64,000 bases of DNA from Streptomyces ruber (GTDB lineage Bacteria > Actinomycetota > Actinomycetes > Streptomycetales > Streptomycetaceae), in the NCBI RefSeq assembly GCF_014648075.1, contig NZ_BMQK01000002.1, positions 785,636 to 849,635 of the forward strand, given 5' to 3'. The translations under genes were made by a program, and so were the position numbers. Under the pieces are notes generated by a model. It was not told the DNA's origin. It did no database searches and saw only the letters and a program-made list of their open reading frames with translations. Positions 7,560 to 15,938 of this stretch are shown here, piece by piece (position 1 is the stretch's first letter; each line of letters begins with the position of its first letter).

Positions 7560-8776
7560 GCGTTGACACCTCCCAGGCCGCGCGAGACGACGAGGGTGCT
7601 GCGCCAGTCCCCGGCCGGGCGGGCCTCGCCGCGGACGAGGTCCAGGCCGATGCCGGGCACCGGACGGTCGAGGTTGACCGTGGGCGGCACCAGGTCCTCG
7701 GGCATGGCGCGCAGGGCGAGGGCCGCGTCGGCGGCCGCGGCGCCGCCCAGCAGGTGGCCGAAGCCCGACTTGGGCGCCGTCACCGGCAGCCGGCCGGCCC
7801 CGGCGCCGTACGCCTCGTGCAGCGCGTACCCCTCCGTGACGTCCTCGGAGGGGATGCCGGAACCGTGCGCGAAGACCACGTCGGGTGCCTCGGGGCTGGC
7901 CTCGCGCATCGCCCGGGCGAGCACCCGGCCGGTCGGCTCGACCGTGTGGTACGGCATGTACCCGTCCGTGCTGACGCCCCAGCCGGCCAGTTCGCCGAGG
8001 ATGCGCGCGCCCCGGGCCTCCGCGTGCTCCCGGCGCTCCAGCACCAGGAAGACGGCGCCCTCGGCGAACACGCTGCCGTCGTGACCCGCGTCGAACGGCC
8101 GGTACAGCTCGCCGGGACCGAGGGCCCCGCGCTGCTTGGCGGCCAGACCGCTGGTCTCCAGGCACAGCCATCCGTACGGCGACAGCGGGGCCTCCACCCC
8201 GCCCGCGAGCACCAGGTCGGCGTGGCCGCGCAGCAGCGCCTGGGCGCCGCCGATCAGCGCGTACGCGCCGCTCGCCCGGTCGGCCGCGAAGGTGCGGGCC
8301 GGGCCCCTGATGCCCTGGTCGATGCAGATGTTGCCCTGCGGGGCGGCCGAGAACCAGGCGGTGGCCTGATAGGGGCTGACCGCGCGGATGCCGTCCGTCC
8401 AGAGCTTGCGCAGCTCCCGCTCGCCGAACTCCCAGCCGGGCAGGACGTTGCCGACCATGACTCCGGTGCGGTCCGCCGCGACGGTGTCGCCGACCCTCAC
8501 CTCCGCGTCGGCGAGCGCCTCGCGCGCGGTGTGCACCGCGAGGTGCGTGAACCGGTCGGTGCGCTTGACGAACCGTTCCGGGAGATGGTCGAGCGGGTCG
8601 AAGTCCGTCTGTCCCCCGGCCGGGCAGGCGTAGGCGGAGGCGTCGAAGCGGTCGATGGCGGTGATGCGCGTCGCGCCGTCGCGCGCGCTCTCCCAGAGCG
8701 CCTCCGGGCCGTTCCCGGCCGGGGTCGTGGCGCCGACGCCGGTGACGACCACGGAGGTCGCTTCGCTGTTCGTCAT
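7538..8776 (-). CDS. Ketosynthase beta / chain length factor (Arg at the active-Cys position)
   Basis: A 412-aa thiolase-fold protein pairing with the adjacent KS-alpha. Aligned on the GP...AL block, the KS-alpha active Cys is replaced by Arg167 (FAADRASGAYAL). Both later His positions remain (FAHGSG and SGFGHLLGG). Canonical chain length factors carry Gln at this position and act by decarboxylating malonyl-ACP and gating chain length; Arg is not what I would expect. The start ATG overlaps the KS-alpha stop by 4 bp (ATGA), as is normal for KS/CLF pairs. Calling it a chain length factor is an inference from pairing and loss of Cys. Confidence 0.88.
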   Translation of the reverse strand: MTNSEATSVVVTGVGATTPAGNGPEALWESARDGATRITAIDRFDASAYACPAGGQTDFDPLDHLPERFVKRTDRFTHLAVHTAREALADAEVRVGDTVAADRTGVMVGNVLPGWEFGERELRKLWTDGIRAVSPYQATAWFSAAPQGNICIDQGIRGPARTFAADRASGAYALIGGAQALLRGHADLVLAGGVEAPLSPYGWLCLETSGLAAKQRGALGPGELYRPFDAGHDGSVFAEGAVFLVLERREHAEARGARILGELAGWGVSTDGYMPYHTVEPTGRVLARAMREASPEAPDVVFAHGSGIPSEDVTEGYALHEAYGAGAGRLPVTAPKSGFGHLLGGAAAADAALALRAMPEDLVPPTVNLDRPVPGIGLDLVRGEARPAGDWRSTLVVSRGLGGVNACLLLKR

Positions 8777-10056
8777 GCCGCCTCCTCGCGCGGGGACCGC
8801 GCCACCATCGCCGCGTGGAGCCCCGCGAACCCGCTGGCGTCCTTGAGGATCGCGCCGCCCTTCCACGGACGGCCGTCGCCCGGCACATAGTCCAGGTCAC
8901 AACTGGGGTCGGGCGTCTCGTAGTTGGCGGTCGGATGGACGAAGCGCCGCTCGCAGGCGAGGGCGCACAGCACGAGCTCGACGGCGCTCGCCGCGGCCAG
9001 CGCGTGGCCGAGCATCGACTTCGCCGAGTTGACGGGGATGTCGTAGGCGTGGTCGCCGAGCGCCAGCTTCAGGGCGCTGGTCTCGCAGGTGTCGTTCTGC
9101 GGCGTCGAACTGCCGTGCGAGCTGGCGTGGGTGATGTCCTGGGGCCGCAGTCCCGACCGGCCGACCGCCAGTGTCATGGCGCGGGTCAGGTCCTCGCCGT
9201 CGGAGAGCAGGTCGGTCATGTGCGCGGCGTTCGAGGTGTGCGCGAAGCCGTTGATCTCCATGTACACCTTCGCGCCCCGGCGCAGCGCGTGCTCCTTCTC
9301 CTCCAGCACCAGCATGCCGCACGCCTCGCCCAGCACGAACCCGTCGCGCCCCGCGTCGTACGGCCGGGAGGCGGCCTCGGGGCGGTCCCGGTGGACCCGG
9401 CTGAGACAGTTGATGATCTCGAACGAGGCCACCGTGATCGGGGTGATCGGCGCCTCGCTGGCACCCGCGATCATCACGTCGGCGTCCCCGTACGCGATGG
9501 CCTCGAAGGCGTGACCGACCGCGTCGATGCCGCCGATGCAGCCCGTGGACAGCGTCACGCACGGCCCCTGGGCGCCGAGCATCGCCGACAGCAGCGCACC
9601 CGGCGTGTTCGCCATCGATGCCAGGTACAGGTCACGGTCCGCCCTGGACGGATCGATCGGCTTGCGGGCCTCGTCGGTCACCGCCAGGAACTCCTCCTCC
9701 ATCTTGGGAGTCCCGCAGATCGCGGTGGACAGCGAGACGCCGGTGCGCTCCGGTGCGGAGGAGCCGGCCGACAGCCCGGCGTCCTCGACGGCCTGCAGCG
9801 CGGCGGCCACGGCGAACTGCACGTAGCGGTCGAGCCGCCGCACCTCCACCGGCAGCGTCGCCGCCTGCTCCTCGAAGCCGGGGACCTCGGCGATCGCGTC
9901 GGACAGGAACTCGAAATCCCCGAAGAGCGGCGAACTGGTGATGTCGGTGAGTGATTTGGTGACGCTCTTTCCCGCCGAGACGGTGCGCCAGAGCTGTTCC
10001 TTACCTATGCCGGCCGGACTGATGACACCCAGTCCGGTGACGACCACTTCTCGCAT
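8773..10056 (-). CDS. Type II PKS ketosynthase alpha
   Basis: A 427-aa beta-ketoacyl synthase of the KS-alpha/FabF class. The catalytic triad is complete: Cys173 in TLSTGCIGGIDAV, His314 in ASSHGSSTPQND and His351 in KSMLGHALAAAS, with Lys346. It should extend malonyl-ACP units together with the KS-beta protein. The STGC context resembles polyketide KS-alpha rather than housekeeping FabF, but the IGGIDAV continuation departs from the usual TSGLDAV. The ATG at 10056 lies 2 bp after the methyltransferase stop codon. No ketoreductase or dehydratase is nearby, so chain processing must rely on the cyclase or on genes elsewhere. Confidence 0.92.
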   Translation of the reverse strand: MREVVVTGLGVISPAGIGKEQLWRTVSAGKSVTKSLTDITSSPLFGDFEFLSDAIAEVPGFEEQAATLPVEVRRLDRYVQFAVAAALQAVEDAGLSAGSSAPERTGVSLSTAICGTPKMEEEFLAVTDEARKPIDPSRADRDLYLASMANTPGALLSAMLGAQGPCVTLSTGCIGGIDAVGHAFEAIAYGDADVMIAGASEAPITPITVASFEIINCLSRVHRDRPEAASRPYDAGRDGFVLGEACGMLVLEEKEHALRRGAKVYMEINGFAHTSNAAHMTDLLSDGEDLTRAMTLAVGRSGLRPQDITHASSHGSSTPQNDTCETSALKLALGDHAYDIPVNSAKSMLGHALAAASAVELVLCALACERRFVHPTANYETPDPSCDLDYVPGDGRPWKGGAILKDASGFAGLHAAMVARSPREEAA

Positions 10057-10058
10057 TT

Positions 10059-11057
10059 CTACTGCCTCTCTTGTTTCTCACCCGTGAGGGTGGTCAGAAT
10101 TCCCCGGGCGACGGTTTCCCCGGGCGTCACTCCTGCCTCCTTCATCAGGGCGCGCAGCGTCGCGGCCCGGGGCAGGCCGCCCTCGGCGGTGTTCACGAAC
10201 AGGCTGAGGTCGAGCATCGGCCGGTGCAGCGGATCGCCTCCCGGCTCGGGCCGCATGACGTCGGCGACCAGCAGCGTGCCGCCGGTACGCAGCAGCCGGG
10301 CGGCCTCCCCGACGAGCCGTACGGTCGCGTCGTGCCCCGCGAAGCGGGCGGCGTGCGCGAGGACGACGGTGTCGAACGAGGCGTCGGCGAAGGCCGCGGA
10401 CCGGCCGTCACGGGCCGCCCGGAAGATGAACCGCGAGGCCACGCCGAACCGTTCGGCCCGGGCCCGCACGCCCGGCAGCAACTCCTCGTCGTCGTGGGCG
10501 ACGACCACCGCGTCCGGGTCGGCGGCGGCCAGCGCGATGCCCCACTCGCCGCCGCCGGCGACCAGGTCGAGCACCCGTCCCGCGGGGCGCGGCCCGACCG
10601 CGTCGACGACGGCGCACGCAGCGTGCACGGTGACGGGGAAGGCGCCCCCGAAGAACCCGGGACGCGACCCGCGCCGCGGCGCTGCGGAGGGCCGCCGGCC
10701 GCCGCGCACGACGTCGGTGAGCGCAGCCCACGCGTCCCACTGGTCGAGCACCTCGGCGAAGTGGCCGCCCAGCCAGCCCGGTGCGTCCTCGACCAGGTGG
10801 GCGGCGGCGAGCGCGGTCGGCCGCCGCCCGGTGTCGTCGTCGCCCTCCACCAGGCCCAGCTCGGCCAGGGCGGCGAGGAGCCGGCGCAGCCCCTCGCCGT
10901 CGCAGTCCAGATCGTCGGCGAGCCGCCGGGCCGGGCGCGGGGCCCGGGCCAGTTCGGTGAAGAGGCCGAGTTCCAGGGCCGTGCCGAGCACCCTGGCCCG
11001 TGCGAAACCGAAGTTGAGGGCGAGCAGCGGTGCCGGACCGGCCGCCGTGGCGGTCAC
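10059..11057 (-). CDS. O-methyltransferase-like protein in the PKS operon
   Basis: A 332-aa methyltransferase with the two-part layout of secondary-metabolite O-methyltransferases. An N-terminal winged-helix/dimerisation region (ALELGLFTELARAPRP, LRRLLAALAELGLV) precedes a SAM domain with GRVLDLVAGGGEWGIALAAADP near residue 180. The GTG start at 11057 overlaps the stop of the upstream 61-aa gene as GTGA; a longer ATG frame would overlap it more and has no better ribosome site. The substrate is presumably the polyketide of this operon. Confidence 0.82.
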   Translation of the reverse strand: MTATAAGPAPLLALNFGFARARVLGTALELGLFTELARAPRPARRLADDLDCDGEGLRRLLAALAELGLVEGDDDTGRRPTALAAAHLVEDAPGWLGGHFAEVLDQWDAWAALTDVVRGGRRPSAAPRRGSRPGFFGGAFPVTVHAACAVVDAVGPRPAGRVLDLVAGGGEWGIALAAADPDAVVVAHDDEELLPGVRARAERFGVASRFIFRAARDGRSAAFADASFDTVVLAHAARFAGHDATVRLVGEAARLLRTGGTLLVADVMRPEPGGDPLHRPMLDLSLFVNTAEGGLPRAATLRALMKEAGVTPGETVARGILTTLTGEKQERQ

Positions 11058-11239
11058 GCGCCCTCCCGCGCTCGCGTGTACTCCGGCCGCCGCGGACACG
11101 TGCCCTGCGGGACGAGGACGGCGTGGACGGAACCGTCCGCTCCGTCCGGGGTGTCGACGACTGTCCGGCGGAGTATTTCCCCGGCCCCCGGCTCGCGGAC
11201 GGTTCCGGCCCTCACATCGTTCCTGTGCACCCGCTTCAT
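11054..11239 (-). CDS. Small 61-aa protein at the head of the PKS operon
   Basis: A 61-aa basic protein starting MKRVHRNDVRAGTV and ending TRAREGA. The ATG at 11239 has GAGAGG upstream, and the stop overlaps the methyltransferase start (GTGA), so coupled translation is likely. I do not recognise a family. The first 45 residues could be read as the start of a truncated cupin, but this is weak. It has no membrane segment or signal peptide. It may be a leader peptide, a small partner protein or a remnant. Confidence 0.5.
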   Translation of the reverse strand: MKRVHRNDVRAGTVREPGAGEILRRTVVDTPDGADGSVHAVLVPQGTCPRRPEYTRAREGA

Positions 11240-11485
11240 GAGCAGCCTCTCGCAGGATTTCCCGGTCGTCCGAGTACGACCGATGCGTGCGAATCTAGGC
11301 GAGAGGTAGGGACCATTTCGATGGGCACCGGTCACCGGAAGAACGGGGAATACGCCCGGCCGTGACCGGGACGTCCGCCCAGTCCGCCGGGACACCTGCC
11401 CAGGGGAGTGACCCGGGACACGGGACCGGACAGGTGCCCGGAAAGCGCGTTTCGCCCTGGTCGGTACCGCCGGGCGGCCGCACAC
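11240..11485 (-). promoter_or_regulatory. Probable promoter region of the PKS operon
   Basis: This non-coding stretch precedes the first gene of the minus-strand operon. TAGATT at 11297-11292 (minus strand) is a good -10 match about 55 bp before the start codon, but no clear -35 box stands at the right distance. That would fit an activator-dependent promoter. I see nothing else in it. Confidence 0.4.
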
Positions 11486-11530
11486 ACGACGGTGCCGCCG
11501 CCCGGCGAATGCGGGCGGCGGCACCGTCGT
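11486..11530. terminator. Strong terminator after the aldo/keto reductase gene
   Basis: Perfect 19-bp inverted repeat (arms 11486-11504 and 11512-11530) with a 7-nt loop. A weaker 11-bp hairpin lies between it and the reductase stop codon (11537-11561). It ends reductase transcription and shields the PKS promoter from read-through. Confidence 0.88.
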
Positions 11531-11581
11531 ACAGGGTGTGACGCTCCCGCCGGGGGCGTCACGGGGCCCGGAGGCCGGAGA

Positions 11582-12415
11582 TCACTCGTTGACGTCGGCC
11601 GGGTTCGGGCCGATGCGGCGGTCCTCGTTCAGGGCGCTGATCGCGGCCATGTCCTCGTCGTCCAGGGAGAAGCCGAACACGTCGATGTTCTCCTTGATGC
11701 GCGACGGGGTGACCGACTTCGGGATCACCACGTTGCCGGTCTGGAGGTGCCAGCGCAGGACGACCTGCGCCGGGCTGACGCCGTGCTTCTGCGCGATGGC
11801 GACGATCGCCGGGACCTCCAGCAGACCCTTGCCCTGGCCGAGCGGCGACCAGGCCTCGGTGGCGATGCCCTTCTCCGCGTGGTACTCGCGCAGCGCGCGC
11901 TGCTGCAGGTGCGGGTGCAGCTCGATCTGGTTGACCGCGGGGACCACGGAGGTCTCCCCGGCCAGCCGCTCAAGGTGCTCCGGCAGGAAGTTCGAGACGC
12001 CGATGGCCCGGGCGCGGCCGTCCGCGTACAGCTTCTCGAGCGCCTTGTACGTGTCGATGTACTTGTCCTTGGCGGGAACCGGCCAGTGGATCAGGTACAG
12101 GTCCACGAACTCCAGGCCGAGCTTGTCCAGCGACGCGTCGAAGGCGCGCAGCGTGGAGTCGTAGCCCTGCTCGGAGTTCCAGAGCTTCGTGGTGACGAAG
12201 AGCTCCTCACGGGCTATGCCGGAGGCGGCGATCGCCTTGCCGGTGCCCTCCTCGTTGCCGTAGATCGCGGCTGTGTCGATGCTGCGGTACCCGTTCTCCA
12301 ACGCGGTGGCGACAGCCTTCTCCGCCTCGTCGTCGGGCACCTGCCAGACGCCGAAGCCCAGCTGGGGCATCTCGACGCCGTTGTTCAGGATGATCGGGGG
12401 GACCTTGCTGCTCAC
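11582..12415 (-). CDS. Aldo/keto reductase, 2,5-diketogluconate-reductase type
   Basis: A 277-aa NADPH-dependent oxidoreductase of the AKR superfamily. The catalytic tetrad is visible: Asp and Tyr in [15 protein letters not shown], Lys in FVTTKLW and His in YLIHWP. The NADPH-binding end [19 protein letters not shown] is intact. AKR5-type members reduce diketogluconates, methylglyoxal and various aldehydes or ketones, so the true substrate is open. It is monocistronic, with a strong terminator behind it. The LysR gene upstream is on the same strand, 193 bp away. Confidence 0.92.
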   Translation of the reverse strand: MSSKVPPIILNNGVEMPQLGFGVWQVPDDEAEKAVATALENGYRSIDTAAIYGNEEGTGKAIAASGIAREELFVTTKLWNSEQGYDSTLRAFDASLDKLGLEFVDLYLIHWPVPAKDKYIDTYKALEKLYADGRARAIGVSNFLPEHLERLAGETSVVPAVNQIELHPHLQQRALREYHAEKGIATEAWSPLGQGKGLLEVPAIVAIAQKHGVSPAQVVLRWHLQTGNVVIPKSVTPSRIKENIDVFGFSLDDEDMAAISALNEDRRIGPNPADVNE

Positions 12416-12608
12416 GAGCTCTCGATCCTTCGGTCGGTCGGGTGGTACTCACCGGATCAACAATCACGGCTTACGCCGCATTCCTCACCGGTGAGCAGGG
12501 CTTCCGAAACGTGAATTGACTTCCGCATCGTAGATTGACCGGAAACGCGCACCTCACACGTACTGTTCGCGCCGCGCGCCGGGGATGCGGCCCCCGGGCC
12601 GCGGGCCC

Positions 12609-13481
12609 TCAGCCGGCCCGCCCCCGCTGCAGCCGGTCCCCGGCGGTCAGGATCGCCCCCGCCAGCGCGTCCGCGGGCCCCTGCGCGGAGGGCCGCCGCC
12701 TGCCGTGGACGAGGGCGAAGTCCACCTCGCCCAGCTCGGGCAGGCCCGCCCGGTCGGGCACGCGCGCCAGGCCCGGGGGCACCAGCCCGCGGGCGTGCGC
12801 CATCACCCCGAGGCCGGCCCGGGCCGCCGCGACCAGCCCGCTCAGGCTGCCGCTCGTGCACGCCACGCGCCAGGGACGGCCCGCGCGCTCCAGCGCCTCG
12901 AAGGCCCGCGCGCGCGTGACCCCCGGCGCCGGATAGACGATCAGCGGCACCGGACGGCCGGGGTCCAGACGCAGCCGCTCCGCGCCGATCCACACCAGCC
13001 GGTCGCGCCAGACCAGCTCCCCGCGCGGGCCCTCGGGGCGCCGTTTCGCCAGCACCAGGTCGAGCCTGCCCGCGGCCAGCATCTCGTGCAGCGTCCCCGA
13101 CAGCTCCACCGTCAGCTCCAGGTCCACCTCGGGATGGTCGCTGCGGAAACGCTCCAGGATCTCCGGGAGCCGGGTCAGCACGAAGTCCTCCGAGGCGCCG
13201 AACCGCAGCCGGCCGCGCAGCCGGGTACCCGTGAAGAACGCCGTCGCCTGCTCGTGCACCTCCAGAAGCCGGCGCGCGAAGCCGAGCATCGCCTCACCGT
13301 CCTCCGTCAGCTCCACCGAGTGGGTGTCCCGGGAGAAGAGCTGCCGCCCGGCGGCCTCCTCCAGGCGCCGCACGTGCTGGCTGACCGTGGACTGCCGCAG
13401 CCCGAGCCGCCGCGCGGCCTGCGTGAAGCTCAGCGTCTGGGCGACCGCCAGGAAGGTGCGCAGCTGGGAGGGGTCGTACAT
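12609..13481 (-). CDS. LysR-family transcriptional regulator
   Basis: A 290-aa LysR regulator. The N-terminal winged helix-turn-helix is LRTFLAVAQTLSFTQAARRLGLRQSTVSQHVRRLEEAAG, and a typical effector-binding domain starts near residue 90. It is divergent from the BASS-type transporter gene, with a 21-bp near-palindrome just upstream of its own start. By the usual LysR arrangement it probably controls itself and that transporter. The effector is unknown. Confidence 0.9.
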   Translation of the reverse strand: MYDPSQLRTFLAVAQTLSFTQAARRLGLRQSTVSQHVRRLEEAAGRQLFSRDTHSVELTEDGEAMLGFARRLLEVHEQATAFFTGTRLRGRLRFGASEDFVLTRLPEILERFRSDHPEVDLELTVELSGTLHEMLAAGRLDLVLAKRRPEGPRGELVWRDRLVWIGAERLRLDPGRPVPLIVYPAPGVTRARAFEALERAGRPWRVACTSGSLSGLVAAARAGLGVMAHARGLVPPGLARVPDRAGLPELGEVDFALVHGRRRPSAQGPADALAGAILTAGDRLQRGRAG

Positions 13482-13497
13482 GCATCCAGGCTAACCG

Positions 13498-13518
13498 GTC
13501 ATCGCGATCCGTGATGAC
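13498..13518. promoter_or_regulatory. Probable LysR operator between LysR and transporter genes
   Basis: GTCATCGCG-ATC-CGTGATGAC is a 21-bp near-palindrome with 8 of 9 arm positions matching and a T-N11-A core. It lies 17 bp from the LysR start codon and 151 bp before the transporter start. Confidence 0.6.
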
Positions 13519-13668
13519 AGTCAGAGCCGTGTACGGGATTCCCGATCAAGGCGAACAGGAGGACGATGGAGAGGGCACGACCCGTGCCCCGGAGTGCCGG
13601 ACCGGGCGAACCGAGCCGCACCGTACCGAGCCGGACCGGACCGGACCGAACCGAGCAAGTGGAGCACC

Positions 13669-14712
13669 GTGAAGCGCCTGCAGTGGCCGAGTTGGATGCC
13701 GATCGACCCGTACATCCTGCTGTTGCTCGGGACGGTGGGCCTCGCCGCCCTCCTCCCGGCGCGGGGCACGGCCGCCGACGTCGCCTCCGGGGCGTCCACG
13801 GCCGCGATCGCTTTCCTGTTCTTCCTCTACGGGGCCCGGCTCTCCACCCGGGAGGCGCTCGACGGGCTCCGGCACTGGCGGCTCCACGTCACCGTCCTCG
13901 CCTGCACCTTCGTCGTCTTCCCGCTGCTGGGCCTCGCCGCGCGCGGGCTGGAGCCGGTGCTGCTGACCCACTCCCTGTACACCGGGCTGCTCTTCTGCAC
14001 CCTCGTGCCGTCGACCATCCAGTCGTCGATCGCCTTCACCTCCATCGCGCGCGGCAACGTACCCGCCGCCATCTGTGCGGGCTCCTTCTCCTCCCTGGCC
14101 GGCATAGTGCTCACCCCGCTGCTCGCGGCGGCCCTGCTGGGCGGCAGCGCGGGCGGGTTCTCCGCCGACTCGCTCGTGGAGATCGTGCTGCAGCTGCTGG
14201 TGCCGTTCGTCGCGGGGCAGGTCACGCGGCGCTGGATCGGCGGCTTCGTCGTCCGGCACAAGAAGGCGCTCGGGCTCGTCGACCGCGGCTCGATCCTCCT
14301 CGTCGTCTATGTCGCGTTCAGCGAGGGCATGGTGCGCGGCATCTGGTCGCAGGTCAGCCCCGTACAGCTGGCCGGCCTGCTCGCGGTGGAGGCGGTGCTG
14401 CTCGCCGTGATGCTCGCGATCACCTGGTACGGCGGGAAGGCGCTGCGGTTCGGCCGGGCGGACCGGATCGCCCTCCAGTTCGCCGGGTCGAAGAAGTCCC
14501 TCGCCGCCGGGCTCCCCATGGCGAGCGTGCTGTTCGGCGCGGAGGCCTCGCTGGCCGTGCTGCCGCTGATGCTGTTCCACCAGATGCAGCTCATGGTGTG
14601 CGCGGTGATCGCCAAGCGCCGCTCCCGCGACCCGCTGGAGCCGGACGAGGTCACCCGGGAGCGAGACGCAGCGACACGAACCGCGGTCGGTACAGGGACA
14701 CGTTCCGACTGA
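13669..14712 (+). CDS. Bile acid:sodium symporter (BASS/SBF-like) transporter
   Basis: A 347-aa inner-membrane protein with nine to ten hydrophobic segments. It has the SBF-family core: the FFLYGARLSTREAL segment, TLVPSTIQSSIAFTSIARGNVPAAI near the first crossover, and GSKKSLAAGLPMASVLF near the second. Bacterial members of this YfeH/PF13593 group move organic anions with sodium or protons. The GTG at 13669 has GTGGAG upstream; an ATG 75 bp earlier would add a charged, repetitive extension over CCGGACCGGA-like repeats and is less likely. Its end overlaps the convergent beta-propeller gene by 62 bp. Confidence 0.85.
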   Translation: MKRLQWPSWMPIDPYILLLLGTVGLAALLPARGTAADVASGASTAAIAFLFFLYGARLSTREALDGLRHWRLHVTVLACTFVVFPLLGLAARGLEPVLLTHSLYTGLLFCTLVPSTIQSSIAFTSIARGNVPAAICAGSFSSLAGIVLTPLLAAALLGGSAGGFSADSLVEIVLQLLVPFVAGQVTRRWIGGFVVRHKKALGLVDRGSILLVVYVAFSEGMVRGIWSQVSPVQLAGLLAVEAVLLAVMLAITWYGGKALRFGRADRIALQFAGSKKSLAAGLPMASVLFGAEASLAVLPLMLFHQMQLMVCAVIAKRRSRDPLEPDEVTRERDAATRTAVGTGTRSD

Positions 14713-15928
14713 GGTGGTGCTGGGCCGCCGCCGCGTCCGCGTCCAGCCGGTTCACGTCGTAGCTCAGGACCAGCCCGCCGGCCGCACCGCCCCCGCCGCC
14801 GAGCGCCTCGTGGGCCTGCGGGTTGTACGCCGCCGTGCCGTCCCCGGGCAGCGGTGGCGTGAAGCCTGCCGCCGGCCCGTGCCAGGGGCCGGTGGGGGAG
14901 CAGGACCAGTACGAGGTCACGGTGGTCAGGCCCGCGGCGCCCGCGGCCATCGTGAACAGCACATGGGTCGGCCCGTCGCGGACGACCGTGAACGCGCTGC
15001 CCACCCCGGTGCGCCGGCCGTCCCCGAGCACCGGCGCCGGCCGGCCGCGCACCGTCCACCGCGCTCCGTCCCAGTACTCCCACGCACCCGCCGCGCCGAG
15101 CCGGCCGCGCGGCACCCGTGCCACGTACGCCTCGGAGACCGGACGGGAGGCGGCCTGCGCGTCGTTCCCGCCGAACACGTAAGCCCACTCACCCGCGTCG
15201 ACCGCCGTCGTACCGAACAGCACCCGCCGCGCCGGATCGCGCACCGACCGCTGGTCCAGCACCGTCGTGACGCCCTCCGGGCGCAGGTCCGGCAGCGAGA
15301 GCGTGGCGACCTCGGTGGCGACCGGCACCCCGTATATCCACGGCGCCCCGCCCTGCGCACGCCGCCACAGCAGCACCCGCACGACCTGCTCGGCGGAGCC
15401 CGGCGACCGCGCCTCGACCCGGGCCGCGACCGGCCAGCGCCACTGCCCCGGTGCCGGGTCGGGGAAGAGGGGAGCGGGCAGTGTGGACAGCAGCCGGCCC
15501 GACCCCGACATCAGCACGGCCGAGTTGCGCACCAGCGGCGTCGCGGTGTCCCGCCAGGCCACGGACTCGCCGGCCGGGTTGGGCGGCGCGTGCACCCGGC
15601 CCAGGAAAGTGTCCGAGAACAGCCACAGCACCCGCCCGTCCGGCAGCCGCACCGAGTGCGTGCCGTCCCCTCCGGTCCAGTCGTCCGTGCGGGTGCCGTC
15701 GTCGCCGTACCGCGCGAACTCGTCCGTCAGCGCGCTGTGCTCGGCCCACGACCGCACCGTACGGGGCGCGCAACGGCCGCCGCCCTCCCGGTCGTCCGGG
15801 AGGGCGGTGAGCAGCACGGCCGCGAGGACCAGGGCGAGCGCGAAGCCCAGCCCGACCCCCGCGCGCCGTCGTGCGCGCAAGCCGTCGCGCGTACCTATGT
15901 CACCGGGCGTACCTATGTCGTCGGGCAC
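14651..15928 (-). CDS. Membrane-anchored beta-propeller protein (DUF5005/DUF4185-like)
   Basis: A 425-aa protein with one N-terminal membrane segment (LGFALALVLAAVLLTAL, residues 25-45) followed by a large extracytoplasmic domain. RTDDWTGGDGTHSVRLPDGRVLWLFSDTFLG is the hallmark opening of a glycosidase-like five-bladed propeller family, which I recall as DUF5005/DUF4185. Repeated blades such as WAYVFGG and THVLFTMAAG follow. It has no assigned enzymatic role. The GTG at 15928 begins 10 bp after the sialidase stop, so it is probably co-transcribed and may help handle the same glycan. It overlaps the transporter gene at the 3' end. Confidence 0.72.
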   Translation of the reverse strand: MPDDIGTPGDIGTRDGLRARRRAGVGLGFALALVLAAVLLTALPDDREGGGRCAPRTVRSWAEHSALTDEFARYGDDGTRTDDWTGGDGTHSVRLPDGRVLWLFSDTFLGRVHAPPNPAGESVAWRDTATPLVRNSAVLMSGSGRLLSTLPAPLFPDPAPGQWRWPVAARVEARSPGSAEQVVRVLLWRRAQGGAPWIYGVPVATEVATLSLPDLRPEGVTTVLDQRSVRDPARRVLFGTTAVDAGEWAYVFGGNDAQAASRPVSEAYVARVPRGRLGAAGAWEYWDGARWTVRGRPAPVLGDGRRTGVGSAFTVVRDGPTHVLFTMAAGAAGLTTVTSYWSCSPTGPWHGPAAGFTPPLPGDGTAAYNPQAHEALGGGGGAAGGLVLSYDVNRLDADAAAAQHHLSRNVSLYRPRFVSLRLAPG

Positions 15929-15938
15929 GGACGGGACG

